The notes below the pieces were generated by a model. That model searched no databases. It was not told the DNA's origin and saw only the letters and a program-made list of their open reading frames with translations. From NCBI RefSeq assembly GCF_013393185.1, contig NZ_QJQX01000037.1, positions 220,046 to 284,045 on the forward strand: a stretch of DNA of 64,000 bases, written 5' to 3'. Positions 29,995 to 38,570 of this stretch are shown here, piece after piece (position 1 is the first letter of the stretch; each line of letters begins with the position of its first letter). Made by a program: the position numbers and the translations under genes. This DNA is from Sphingobium lactosutens (lineage in GTDB: Bacteria > Pseudomonadota > Alphaproteobacteria > Sphingomonadales > Sphingomonadaceae).

Positions 29995-30033
29995 CACTCT
30001 CTAACAATGTTAGACTAACACTGTTAGAGAGTG
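29995..30033 (-). promoter_or_regulatory. 39-bp palindromic operator, probable TetR target
   Basis: Two 13-bp palindromes, CTAACAATGTTAG (30001-30013) and CTAACACTGTTAG (30015-30027), flank a single A. CACTCT and AGAGTG extend the symmetry outward, so the whole is a near-perfect dyad with one mismatch. It lies between the TetR stop (30037) and the Rieske start (29939), about 55-95 bp upstream of the oxygenase. Binding by the adjacent TetR protein is inferred. Confidence 0.75.
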
Positions 30034-30036
30034 GCG

Positions 30037-30585
30037 TCAACGAATGGGATCGAACCCGTTCAACAGGGCGTCCAAACCCTGTTGGAACGCCGCATCGATC
30101 GACATATGGGCATGGAGATAGGCCGCATTCGGCCCCTGCGCGAAGGTCGTCCAGCCAGTGACGAGCGCCTGCACCGACGCCTGCATCGACACGGCCTGCG
30201 CCGCGCTCAGCCCCAGCGCAGTCAGCGGCGCGACGATCGCCTGCTCCATCCGTGCCAGCACCGCCTCTTCCTGCCCCGTCATCAGGATCAGCCGCCCGGC
30301 ATCGCGCATCCCGTTCTGCGCGCGCCACAACGCCAGACCGAAAGCATGCAGCCAGCCACGCCAGTCGTCACTCGGCGGAATTTGCGCCAGGCAGTCGGTG
30401 AACACGCTTTCCGCCAGCAATGCCAGCAGCGCATTCTTGTCGGCGACATGCCAGTAGAGAGAGGGCGCCTTCACTTCCAGCCGCGCCGCCAGCTTGCGCA
30501 GACTGAGCTGGTCCAGGCCCTGTTCGTTGAGAATCTCCAGCGCCGCAGCGGCGATGGTGTCGCGGGTCAGTTTCCGGTCTGGCAT
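30037..30585 (-). CDS. TetR/AcrR-family regulator
   Basis: The 182-aa protein has an N-terminal HTH of TetR type: LTRDTIAAAALEILNEQGLD, then LSLRKLAARLEVKAPSLYWHV (about residues 25-45), which contains the recognition helix. The C-terminal part (about 70-180) is the ligand and dimer domain. The LSLRKLAARLEVKAPSLYWHVADK pattern resembles the tetracycline-repressor subgroup more than AcrR. It lies upstream of the Rieske gene on the same strand, and the 39-bp palindrome lies between them. It probably represses the oxygenase until an aromatic inducer binds; that role is inferred. Confidence 0.88.
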   Translation of the reverse strand: MPDRKLTRDTIAAAALEILNEQGLDQLSLRKLAARLEVKAPSLYWHVADKNALLALLAESVFTDCLAQIPPSDDWRGWLHAFGLALWRAQNGMRDAGRLILMTGQEEAVLARMEQAIVAPLTALGLSAAQAVSMQASVQALVTGWTTFAQGPNAAYLHAHMSIDAAFQQGLDALLNGFDPIR

Positions 30586-30660
30586 GGCGTCTTGTCGATC
30601 AGCCGAACGATATTGTCCACCTGAGCAAGACGATCGCCGACCCGATCCGCGACAATCGCG

Positions 30661-31740
30661 TCACTCGTTGGTGATGGCTTCCTCATCGCAGAGCATGTCG
30701 ATAGCGCGGCCCATCGCGTCCAGATGGACGGCGACATCCGGATTGTCTTGCACCTTCGGCGCGATGGTCTTTTGCCCGCCCGTCGTGAAATGCTTGAAGA
30801 ACAGCCCCATCACATGGCTCACTCCCTCTTCCACCACTTCGCGGCAATCCGGCCCGAAATAGGCGCCCCGTACATGCGGCGCGGTGATCACCTCATAAGA
30901 GGGGAAATAGAGGCAGTGGGAAAAACGCTTCGTCATCTCGTCGGCCGCCAGACGCAGCACGGCCTTGGACAAGGTCGTCGACTGGAACACGTGCCGGTCC
31001 TCGAAAGTGGCGTTGAGCGGCACCGGGGACACGGTCAGGATGATGCGTACGTTCGGATTGATCTGCCGGATATAATCCAGCGAGAACTGCATGTCCTCGA
31101 CGGTTTCCGCCAGATCGAAATTCTTGAACGCCACCAGTTCGGGGGTATAGACGCCGCCTGCCACGCCCGGCGCCAGCGGATAGACCGCGCCGTCGCGCCG
31201 ATCGGCCCAGCCCTCGGTCAGGCCGAGCGTGAAGACGAAAATGTCCATCGTCCTGATGGCTTCGCGGATCGCGCGGAAATGCTGCTCGCGGTCGACCAGC
31301 AGTTCCGCCTCTGATACGAAGCCATGGGGCTGGATCTGCGGACGGAACGGATCGACGACGCGCCCGCCTCCACCCTTCGGCCAGCTTTTTTCCACCGGCT
31401 CGAACGCGCCATGCGCGCGCAGCAGCAATTGCCGAAGTTGACGCGCAGTGTAAAGATTGCCGTAGCGCGCCGAAAAGGTGCCATAGTTGAAGGTTCTGGC
31501 GATCGGCTCACCCATCAGCGGATGTGCCTGCTCGGTCACCAGATGATGATAGCCGCTATTGTTCAGATAACGGGCCACATGCTGCGCAAAGCAGCTGCCG
31601 GCCGTGACAATTCTGTCGTCCGGCCCGATCCGGAATGGGACATTATGGACCGGATCGAAGAGCGCCGGCTCGACGATGCCCGGCTCCTTCCTCCAGAATT
31701 GACGGTCGGGCAATCCCGAATAGGGCGAGACGGGCTTCAT
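30661..31740 (-). CDS. GSCFA domain protein
   Basis: The 359-aa protein carries the name-giving motif GSCFAQH (residues about 48-54), preceded by FRIGPDDRIVTA. Further conserved blocks include NYGTFSARYGNLYTARQL and FTLGLTEGWADR, with ILTVSPVPLNATF later. The GSCFA family (PF08885) is related to SGNH/PC-esterase hydrolases and its enzyme activity is largely unproved; acyl transfer to or from polysaccharides has been suggested for relatives. No signal peptide is seen. Its ATG overlaps the stop of the next gene upstream (TGATG), so the two are translationally coupled. Confidence 0.88.
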   Translation of the reverse strand: MKPVSPYSGLPDRQFWRKEPGIVEPALFDPVHNVPFRIGPDDRIVTAGSCFAQHVARYLNNSGYHHLVTEQAHPLMGEPIARTFNYGTFSARYGNLYTARQLRQLLLRAHGAFEPVEKSWPKGGGGRVVDPFRPQIQPHGFVSEAELLVDREQHFRAIREAIRTMDIFVFTLGLTEGWADRRDGAVYPLAPGVAGGVYTPELVAFKNFDLAETVEDMQFSLDYIRQINPNVRIILTVSPVPLNATFEDRHVFQSTTLSKAVLRLAADEMTKRFSHCLYFPSYEVITAPHVRGAYFGPDCREVVEEGVSHVMGLFFKHFTTGGQKTIAPKVQDNPDVAVHLDAMGRAIDMLCDEEAITNE

Positions 31741-32465
31741 CAGCTGACCTCCGCGATTGCCTTCATCTGGTCGATCACCAACCGTCCATATTGCAGATTT
31801 CCGTGAGTCGGATCGTCATTCCAGTAATCGCGCTTCAATGCGCCGCTGTCGGACAAGGCTGCATCGGGCACGTCCACAAAAGAGATACCGTGCTGATCGC
31901 ACGCCTGTCGGAACAGTTCGCACTGAATCCGATACAGCTTCAGGCGCAGCGGCAAAGGGCTGACGCGCAGATGCAGCTGATCCTTGAAGACGCCGGGGAA
32001 GTTCCTGATATGCGCCTGATCACCGCTCGGCGGCGGAGCGCAGAGATGGAAGATCTTCGCGGCGGCGAAATGCGCGACCAGTTTGGGGAAATGGATAAAG
32101 GTCGTGGCCTGAAGCTCCGCCTCGACAAACGCCCGCATCATGTCTTCGGGAATGAAGACGCGGTCAATGGCGTCATCACCGGGAACATGACCCTGCTCCG
32201 TGTCGCCGACGCTGAACGGGACGGGATTTTCGATCAGGCTGATGACGTTGTGGAAGTTTCCATGCAGCGACAGGAATATATAATTCGGCTGCACATCGCC
32301 AAAACCGGAGCAATCGATTTCGTTTCTGCGACGGTCAAAAATATGAGGACTCTTGTTCAGATTTGTGACCTGAATATCCTGATCTTCATCCCCGTCCAAA
32401 CTTCCACAAATCGCGTTGACGTGACTCATGCCGATGACGAGGATCGATTGTCCAGTCACATTCAT
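31740..32465 (-). CDS. SGNH-hydrolase-like hypothetical protein
   Basis: I recognise the fold only tentatively. The 241-aa protein opens with a beta strand and turn VIGMSHVNAI (about residues 10-19), where an SGNH enzyme carries the nucleophile Ser. It has LSLHGNFHN (possible block III Gly-Asn region) and near the C-terminus NDDPTHGN, which fits the Asp-X-X-His of block V. It is coupled to the GSCFA gene downstream. Its DNA is clearly lower in G+C than the flanking genes and the codon choice is looser, which suggests transfer. The 138 nt upstream (32466-32603) are also AT-richer and hold no gene. Confidence 0.7.
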   Translation of the reverse strand: MNVTGQSILVIGMSHVNAICGSLDGDEDQDIQVTNLNKSPHIFDRRRNEIDCSGFGDVQPNYIFLSLHGNFHNVISLIENPVPFSVGDTEQGHVPGDDAIDRVFIPEDMMRAFVEAELQATTFIHFPKLVAHFAAAKIFHLCAPPPSGDQAHIRNFPGVFKDQLHLRVSPLPLRLKLYRIQCELFRQACDQHGISFVDVPDAALSDSGALKRDYWNDDPTHGNLQYGRLVIDQMKAIAEVS

Positions 32466-32603
32466 TGAGCATTCTCAGGCAATTGCGACAGCCGGCATGG
32501 CAAGTTATAGAAAAGCTTACAGGCTTTACTTGCGCAGGCAAGCCGAAGCGCGACAGTGGATATGGAAGCCTGAGAGCGAAACCGCAGAAGCCCCCCCTCC
32601 GTC

Positions 32604-33320
32604 TCAGTTGACGACCATGCAGCTTTCGCCGGCGACCTTGAGCTTGCCGCAGATCATGCTCGCCTGCCCGCCCGCGCTGGCGCGCAGGCGATAGACGGTG
32701 CCGCCGCCGACCTGCGCCTCTTCGATCGTCGTGGCGAGCGGGGCGAGATAGGCAAAGCGCTTGGACAGGCGGCCCCAGCCATCCTTGGCCACCGCCGCGC
32801 TGCCATAGGCGCCCAGCTGGATCGTGCCGCTCGCGGCCGCAGCCTTGGGCGCAGCGGCGGGCTTGGCCGCCGTTTCATCGGCAACGCGTGCCGACACGCT
32901 CTGCGCGGCGCGCGGCGCGACGGACGGCTTGGCATTGCCGGGCGCCGGCGCGGTGCCGGTGATCGGCGCTTCGGGCACGCGGCTCGGATCGATCCGACCG
33001 TCGCGCGCCACGCCCTCGCTTGCGGCATAGCTGGCGTCGCCTTCCCCGTCGAACTTCTTGGCGTCGGCCTCATGCGCGGGGATCTTGTAGTCGCCCGTCG
33101 GCGCCGCGATCAGCCGGCCTTCGCCGGCCCCGCCGCCATTGCGATTCTGCATCCACCAGACGCCGGCCACGACCGCGCCGATCAGCGCCAGTCCGACCAG
33201 GATCAGCCCCAGCAGGCGCAGCGGCGACAGCCGCTCCTCTTCGTCGTCGATCGCCGGCTCAAGCCAGGGCAGCCGATCCTCATCGTCCAGATCCAGTTGA
33301 CCGCGCGCATAATCGCCCAT
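32604..33320 (-). CDS. SPOR domain membrane protein
   Basis: The 238-aa protein has an acidic cytoplasmic start, one membrane helix (LRLLGLILVGLALIGAVVAG, about residues 33-52) and a long Ala/Pro-rich periplasmic linker (about 60-160). A C-terminal SPOR domain follows (IQLGAYGSAAVAKDGWGRL to about residue 230). SPOR domains bind denuded glycan at the division septum. It lies 11 nt downstream of argS, a common sphingomonad arrangement. Exact role (division or cell-wall remodelling) is inferred. Confidence 0.88.
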   Translation of the reverse strand: MGDYARGQLDLDDEDRLPWLEPAIDDEEERLSPLRLLGLILVGLALIGAVVAGVWWMQNRNGGGAGEGRLIAAPTGDYKIPAHEADAKKFDGEGDASYAASEGVARDGRIDPSRVPEAPITGTAPAPGNAKPSVAPRAAQSVSARVADETAAKPAAAPKAAAASGTIQLGAYGSAAVAKDGWGRLSKRFAYLAPLATTIEEAQVGGGTVYRLRASAGGQASMICGKLKVAGESCMVVN

Positions 33321-33331
33321 GTTTCAGCGCC

Positions 33332-35059
33332 TCACTGCATTTCCGTCAGGGCCGCGACGCCCATCAGGGCCAGGCCGTTGCGGATAATCTGCCCGATTCC
33401 CTGCGCGAGGAAAAGGCGGGTAGCCGTAATCGCCGGATCATCCGCCAGGATGACGCGCGCGCGGGGATCGTCATTGCCCATATTCCACCAGCCATGGAAG
33501 GCAGACGCCAAGTCATTGAGATAGAAAGCAATCCGGTGCGGCTCGCGCGCCTGCGCCGATCCTTCGACGACGCGCGGGAATTGCGCGGCGAGCTTGACCA
33601 TCGCCAGCTCCGCCGTCCCAAGAAGGGACAGGTCGGACGCGGGCAGGTCGATCCCCGCCTCCTGCGCGCGGCGGCCAAGCGAGGAAATACGCGCATGGGC
33701 GTACTGGACGTAGAAGACCGGATTGTCCTTCGACGCTTCCACCACCTTGGCGAAGTCGAAGTCCATCTGGGCATCGGCCTTGCGGGTCAGCATGGTGAAG
33801 CGGACGACGTCCTTGCCCACTTCCTTCACCACATCGGCCAAAGTTACGAAATTGCCCGCGCGCTTGGACATTTTCACCGGCTCGCCGTCGCGCAGCAGCC
33901 GGACCATCTGGATCAGCTTGACGTCGAACCGCGCCTTGCCCTCAGTCAGGGCGGCGACGGCTGCCTGAATGCGCTTCACCGTGCCGGCATGATCCGCGCC
34001 CCAGATATCGATCAGCTGGTCGGCGCTCTGGGCCTTCTGGTAGTGATAGGCCATGTCGGCGCCAAAATAGGTCCAGCTGCCGTTCGACTTCTTGATCGGC
34101 CGATCCTGATCGTCACCGAATTTGGTCGAGCGGAATAGCGGCAGCTCCACCGGCTCCCAATCGTCGGGCAGTTCGCCCTTGGGCGCTTCCAGCACGCCGT
34201 CATAGACCAGATCATGCGCGCGCAGCCAGGCTTCGGCCTGCTCGGGCTTGCCCGCCGCCTGCAACTCAGCCTCCGACGAGAAGAGATCGTGATGGATGCC
34301 GAGCAGCGCGAGATCGCTGCGGATCATGTCCATCATCTTCGCCACGGCAAAAGTACGGAACGTCACCAGCCAGTCCGCTTCGGGCGCACCGACGAACCTG
34401 TCGCCATATTCGGCAGCCAGCGCCTGCCCCACCGGCACCAGATAGTCGCCCGGATAGAGGCCTTCGGGGATCGCGCCGACATCCTCGCCCAGCGCCTCGC
34501 GATAACGGACATGCGCCGATCGGGCGAGCACGTCGACCTGACCGCCCGCGTCATTGATATAATATTCGCGCGTGACCTTGTGCCCGGCATATTCCAGCAA
34601 CGTGGCGAGCGCGTCCCCGACGACCGCGCCCCGGCAATGGCCCATATGCATGGGACCGGTCGGGTTGGCCGAGACATATTCGACATTGACCGTCACGCCC
34701 TGCCCGAAGTCGGACCGGCCATAATCATCGGCGTCGGCATGGATCGCCGCCAGTTCGGCACGCCATGTCGGATCGGTCAGGGTCAGGTTGATGAAGCCGG
34801 GACCGGCGATGGAGGCGCTATCCACCTCGTCCAGCGCCTGCAACTTCGTCACGATCGCCTCGGCCAGCGCGCGCGGATTGGTGCCTGCGGGCTTGGCCAG
34901 CACCATGGCGGCATTGGTGGCCAGGTCGCCATGCGACACATCGCGCGGCGGCTCGACCGTCACGGGTTTGCGGTTGAGACCGGCGGGCAGGGCGCCTTCG
35001 GCCTCCAGCGCGTCGAGCACGGCATCGAGATGGGCGGTGAAACGGGTGTAAAGGGACAC
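33332..35059 (-). CDS. argS: Arginyl-tRNA synthetase
   Basis: ArgS is a class I synthetase that needs tRNA for activation. In the 575 aa the HIGH motif is HMGH (NPTGPMHMGHCRGAVVG, about residue 130). A KMSK motif is present (VKMSKRAGNFVTLADVV, about 380), which many ArgS proteins have lost. The N-terminal Add-1 domain (MSLYTRFTAHLDAVLDAL) and the C-terminal anticodon DALR domain (ARISSLGRRAQEAGID onward) are complete. The start is GTG at 35059. It leads an operon with the SPOR gene. Confidence 0.96.
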   Translation of the reverse strand: MSLYTRFTAHLDAVLDALEAEGALPAGLNRKPVTVEPPRDVSHGDLATNAAMVLAKPAGTNPRALAEAIVTKLQALDEVDSASIAGPGFINLTLTDPTWRAELAAIHADADDYGRSDFGQGVTVNVEYVSANPTGPMHMGHCRGAVVGDALATLLEYAGHKVTREYYINDAGGQVDVLARSAHVRYREALGEDVGAIPEGLYPGDYLVPVGQALAAEYGDRFVGAPEADWLVTFRTFAVAKMMDMIRSDLALLGIHHDLFSSEAELQAAGKPEQAEAWLRAHDLVYDGVLEAPKGELPDDWEPVELPLFRSTKFGDDQDRPIKKSNGSWTYFGADMAYHYQKAQSADQLIDIWGADHAGTVKRIQAAVAALTEGKARFDVKLIQMVRLLRDGEPVKMSKRAGNFVTLADVVKEVGKDVVRFTMLTRKADAQMDFDFAKVVEASKDNPVFYVQYAHARISSLGRRAQEAGIDLPASDLSLLGTAELAMVKLAAQFPRVVEGSAQAREPHRIAFYLNDLASAFHGWWNMGNDDPRARVILADDPAITATRLFLAQGIGQIIRNGLALMGVAALTEMQ

Positions 35060-35080
35060 GGGACGAAACTTTCTTTCTAT

Positions 35081-35260
35081 CCCGTTCGCCCTGAGTAGCC
35101 ATTGAGCTTGTCGAAATGGCGTATCGAAGGGTCTTTCCCAGACACTATGCTTCGATACTTGAACAGGTGAACCATCCCCCGGATGGTTCAGGATCGTCCG
35201 GGGGACGATCCGACCTGTTCAACTTCGACTTCGCTCAGTCCCTACTCAGCACGAACGGGG
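35081..35260. repeat. Large branched palindromic element (nested stem-loops)
   Basis: The outer arms 35081-35115 and 35224-35260 are imperfect inverted repeats (CCCGTTCG.../...CGAACGGGG). Inside is a perfect 9-bp stem GTATCGAAG (35121-35129)/CTTCGATAC (35150-35158). A perfect 10-bp stem follows, TTGAACAGGT (35159-35168)/ACCTGTTCAA (35213-35222). This encloses two perfect 9-bp hairpins: GAACCATCC/GGATGGTTC (35169-35189) and GGATCGTCC/GGACGATCC (35191-35211). It fills the gap between argS and the lipoprotein gene and holds no gene. Confidence 0.85.
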
Positions 35261-35283
35261 AAAAATTAAAGTGGGCGCAACAT

Positions 35284-35922
35284 TTAACGGGTCGCGTTAT
35301 ATCGGAGCTGATCCTGGGTCAGGTTGAAACCCACGAGCAGCTCGAAACTGGTTCGCTGCAACGCCGCCTTGACGTCGGGCTGGGCGAAGGGATCGATCGC
35401 GGCGTCGGCGTCGCCCGCCTTGCGCTTCTGCGTGATCTTCTGCTGGATTTCCGCGGGCAGCGTGGCGGCACCCTTGTCGACATAGGAACCGCCCTTGGCC
35501 TGCGCGCTGGCGCGATATTCGCCGGCTGCGAAGTTCAGCGTCACCTGCCCGATGCGCTTGGCGATCACGGCGTTGCCGCCCTGGACCACGGCCGAGAAAT
35601 AGGGCAGCACGACCTGCCGCGCCGCGCTGGCGTCGCTGCGGCGGGCATTCACGGTGAAGGTCGCCTCGGTATAGAATTGCGCGCCATCCGCGCAGGTCGA
35701 GCGCAGATTCGTAATGTTCGCCACCACGTCGATCGCCGACGCATCAGTGCTGTTGGCCGGGTTAAACAGGGTGATGTCACCCGTCTGCGCCGGGATCGCC
35801 GCCACCGGGCAGGCCGAACGCACCGCGACGATGCCGCCCGTCGCGTCGATCTCACCCCGGCGCGAACAGCCCGCCAGAGCCAGGGCCATCATTCCAGTCA
35901 GGGCGATATGAGACAATTTCAC
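35284..35922 (-). CDS. Hypothetical lipoprotein
   Basis: The family is not one I can name. The product (about 212 aa) starts with a lipoprotein signal: KLSHIALTGMMALALAGCSRR, with the lipobox LAGC (Cys about residue 18). The mature part contains FNPANSTDASAIDVVANITN and ends FELLVGFNLTQDQLRYNATR. I choose GTG at 35922, because AAGGA lies 11 nt upstream and homology to a signal peptide begins there. Asp/Asn after the Cys is absent (Ser+2), so outer-membrane sorting is likely. It is divergent from ispH. Confidence 0.8.
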   Translation of the reverse strand: MKLSHIALTGMMALALAGCSRRGEIDATGGIVAVRSACPVAAIPAQTGDITLFNPANSTDASAIDVVANITNLRSTCADGAQFYTEATFTVNARRSDASAARQVVLPYFSAVVQGGNAVIAKRIGQVTLNFAAGEYRASAQAKGGSYVDKGAATLPAEIQQKITQKRKAGDADAAIDPFAQPDVKAALQRTSFELLVGFNLTQDQLRYNATR

Positions 35923-36062
35923 AGGCAGATATTCCTTCACGCGGCCCAATAGGCCAGAAGCTTTGCGCTTCCTTATCCATCCCCCGCCCGCCACGCAACT
36001 GCAAGGACGCGGCTTTCCGGTTCACCCTTTCTTCCTGCGCGACATTCGCCTAAGCGGCAGGC

Positions 36063-37022
36063 ATGACCGATGCGCCCGCCGCCCTGCCACCCATGACCCT
36101 GCTGATCGCCGCGCCGCGCGGCTTCTGCGCCGGGGTCGACCGCGCGATCATCATCGTCGAGAAGGCGATCGAGAAATATGGCGCGCCGGTCTATGTCCGC
36201 CACGAAATCGTCCACAACAAGTTCGTCGTCGATGGGCTGAAGGCCAAGGGCGCGATCTTCGTCGAAAGCCTCGACCAGGTTCCCGACGGCGTTCCCGTCG
36301 TCTTCTCCGCCCATGGCGTGCCCAAGGCCGTGCCGGCCAAGGCGGAAGAGCGCGGCCTCGACTATCTCGACGCCACCTGCCCGCTGGTCAGCAAGGTCCA
36401 CCGCCAGGCCGAACGCCAGGTCGATGCCGGCCGCCACATCCTCTTCATCGGGCACAAGGGCCATCCCGAAGTCATCGGCACCTTCGGCCAGGTTCCCGAC
36501 GGCACCATGACCCTGATCGAGACGGTCGAGGATGCCGAAGCATTCACGCCTGCCGACCCCGCCAACCTCTCCTTCCTCACCCAGACGACGCTGTCGGTGG
36601 ATGACACCGCCGCGATCGTCGCCACGCTGCTGCGCCGCTTCCCGGCCATCCATGCGCCCAAGGGCGAGGACATCTGCTACGCCACCTCCAATCGCCAGAC
36701 TGCGGTCAAGGCGATCGCGGGCAAGTGCGACGCCGTCTATGTGATCGGCGCGCCGAACAGTTCCAACTCGTTGCGGCTGGTCGAGGTCGCCGAACGCGAA
36801 GGCACCCCCGCACGCCTGATCCAGCGCGCCGCCGACATCGATTTCGACTGGCTGAAGGATGTGAAGACGCTGGGCCTGACCGCCGGCGCCTCCGCCCCTG
36901 AGATACTGGTGCGCGAGGTCGTCGACCGAATCGGCGAGCGCTTCGCCATCTCCGAACAACAGGTCGAGACGGCGCAGGAGCATATCGCCTTCAAGCTACC
37001 CCGCGGACTGGAGACCGCATAA
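36063..37022 (+). CDS. ispH: 4-hydroxy-3-methylbut-2-enyl diphosphate reductase
   Basis: IspH is the last MEP-pathway enzyme and forms IPP and DMAPP with a 4Fe-4S cluster. The three cluster Cys are in [13 protein letters not shown] (about residue 24), [11 protein letters not shown] (about 108) and [11 protein letters not shown] (about 205). The catalytic Glu lies nearby and His residues are in HEIVHNK and FSAHGVPK. 319 aa is normal. It leads ispH-thrB-rnhA, whose genes are separated by 3 nt or overlap, an order seen across alphaproteobacteria. Confidence 0.97.
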   Translation: MTDAPAALPPMTLLIAAPRGFCAGVDRAIIIVEKAIEKYGAPVYVRHEIVHNKFVVDGLKAKGAIFVESLDQVPDGVPVVFSAHGVPKAVPAKAEERGLDYLDATCPLVSKVHRQAERQVDAGRHILFIGHKGHPEVIGTFGQVPDGTMTLIETVEDAEAFTPADPANLSFLTQTTLSVDDTAAIVATLLRRFPAIHAPKGEDICYATSNRQTAVKAIAGKCDAVYVIGAPNSSNSLRLVEVAEREGTPARLIQRAADIDFDWLKDVKTLGLTAGASAPEILVREVVDRIGERFAISEQQVETAQEHIAFKLPRGLETA

Positions 37023-37025
37023 ACC

Positions 37026-38015
37026 ATGGCCGTCTACACCCACGTTCCCGCCGAAGAGATCGACGCTTTCCTCACCCGTTATGACGCCGGTCGCCTCGTG
37101 TCGGCCAAGGGCATCGCCGAAGGGGTGGAAAACAGCAATTACCTGCTCGAAACCACGGGGCAGGACGGGCGCAAGGATCCAGGGGGCCATCGCTATATCC
37201 TGACGCTCTACGAAAAGCGCGTGGATGAGGCGGACCTGCCCTTCTTCATGGATCTGCTCGACCATCTGGGGGCGCGCGGTTGCCTCGTTCCGCGCTTCAT
37301 CGCCGATCGGGAAGGCAAGCGACTCCAGCAGCTGTCGGGCCGCCCCGCCTGCCTGATTGAATTCCTGACCGGCATCAGCGTCACCGAACCGACGCCCGGA
37401 CAGGCGCGCGCAGCCGGTGTGGCGCTTGGCGAACTGCACAAGGCCGCGCAGGGCTTCACCGGCGAGCGTCGCAACGCGCTCGACAAGGCCGGCTGGCACG
37501 TTCTGGCGGACAAATGCGGCGCGGATTTCGACCAGATCGAACCGGGCCTCGGCGCGCGCGTGGCGGAGGAACTCGCCTTCCTCGACGCCCACTGGCCCAC
37601 CGACCTGCCGCGATCGGTGATCCATGCCGACCTGTTCCCCGACAATGTCCTGATGCTGGGCGATGAGGTGACGGGCCTGATCGACTTCTATTTCAGCTGC
37701 ACCGACATCCGCGCCTATGACCTGGCCGTCACCCACAGTGCCTGGTGCTTCAGCAATGACGGCGCGATCTGGTTCGGCGACCGCGCGGCCGCGATCGGCG
37801 AAGGCTATGCCAGCGCCCATGGGCTGACCGATGCGGAGCGCACCGCCTTCCCGATCCTGTGCCGGGGCGCAGCCCTGCGCTTCCTGCTGACGCGCGCCTA
37901 TGACTGGATCAACACGCCCGCCGACGCGCTGGTGACGCGGAAAGACCCGCTCGCCTATCTGCGCCGGCTGGATTTCTACGCCAAGGCCGACCCGGCGGAA
38001 TTGCTCGGCGCATGA
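37026..38015 (+). CDS. thrB: Homoserine kinase (APH-fold type)
   Basis: This enzyme phosphorylates homoserine for threonine synthesis and is unrelated to the GHMP-type ThrB of E. coli. The 329 aa start [20 protein letters not shown], typical of the family. The aminoglycoside-phosphotransferase fold is shown by the catalytic loop [13 protein letters not shown] (about residue 199) and the metal-binding Asp in [11 protein letters not shown]. It begins 3 nt after ispH, and its stop overlaps the rnhA start (ATGA). Confidence 0.95.
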   Translation: MAVYTHVPAEEIDAFLTRYDAGRLVSAKGIAEGVENSNYLLETTGQDGRKDPGGHRYILTLYEKRVDEADLPFFMDLLDHLGARGCLVPRFIADREGKRLQQLSGRPACLIEFLTGISVTEPTPGQARAAGVALGELHKAAQGFTGERRNALDKAGWHVLADKCGADFDQIEPGLGARVAEELAFLDAHWPTDLPRSVIHADLFPDNVLMLGDEVTGLIDFYFSCTDIRAYDLAVTHSAWCFSNDGAIWFGDRAAAIGEGYASAHGLTDAERTAFPILCRGAALRFLLTRAYDWINTPADALVTRKDPLAYLRRLDFYAKADPAELLGA

Positions 38016-38458
38016 CCGATCTTCCCCAGGTCGACATTTTCACCGACGGCGCGTGCAAGGGCAATCCCGGTCCCGGCGGCTGGGGCGCGGTGCTGCGCTT
38101 TGGCGACAAGGAGAAGGAAATCTCCGGCGGCGAGCCGCAGACCACCAACAACCGCATGGAAATGATGGCCGCGGTCGAGGCGCTCAACATGCTCAAGAAG
38201 CCCTGCCGCGTGACGCTCTACACCGACAGCAAATATGTGATGGACGGCATCACCAAATGGGTCTTCGGCTGGCAGAAGAAGGGCTGGAAGACCGCCGACA
38301 ACAAGCCGGTCAAGAATGTCGAGATCTGGCAGTTACTGCTCAAGGCCGCCGCGCGCCATCAGGTGACGTGGCAATGGGTGAAGGGCCATGCCGGCCACCC
38401 CGAGAATGAACGCGCCGACCAGCTCGCCTGCGCGGCGGCGGAGACGTTCCGGAAATAA
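38012..38458 (+). CDS. rnhA: Ribonuclease HI
   Basis: RNase HI degrades RNA in RNA-DNA hybrids. The 148 aa show the four acidic catalytic positions: [20 protein letters not shown] (Asp about residue 9), [13 protein letters not shown] (Glu), [12 protein letters not shown] (Asp) and [12 protein letters not shown] (Asp). The basic handle region [16 protein letters not shown] is also present. It is translationally coupled to thrB. Confidence 0.97.
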   Translation: MTDLPQVDIFTDGACKGNPGPGGWGAVLRFGDKEKEISGGEPQTTNNRMEMMAAVEALNMLKKPCRVTLYTDSKYVMDGITKWVFGWQKKGWKTADNKPVKNVEIWQLLLKAAARHQVTWQWVKGHAGHPENERADQLACAAAETFRK

Positions 38459-38570
38459 AAACATCGCCTGTCCTGGAAAGGATGCCTCCCGCGCCAACCA
38501 TGGGGCGGATGCTCTTCCAACGCCCATATGCGATATCCTCGCATGCCGAAGGCGCCCCGGCTTTGACTGG

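Noticed and set aside
32428..32694. Plus-strand 88-codon frame between the SGNH and SPOR genes
   Set aside because: It overlaps both neighbours in antisense and crosses AT-richer intergenic DNA without a ribosome site.
38459..38570. Possible gene or terminator after rnhA
   Set aside because: The 112 nt show no clear hairpin with T-run and no convincing frame.
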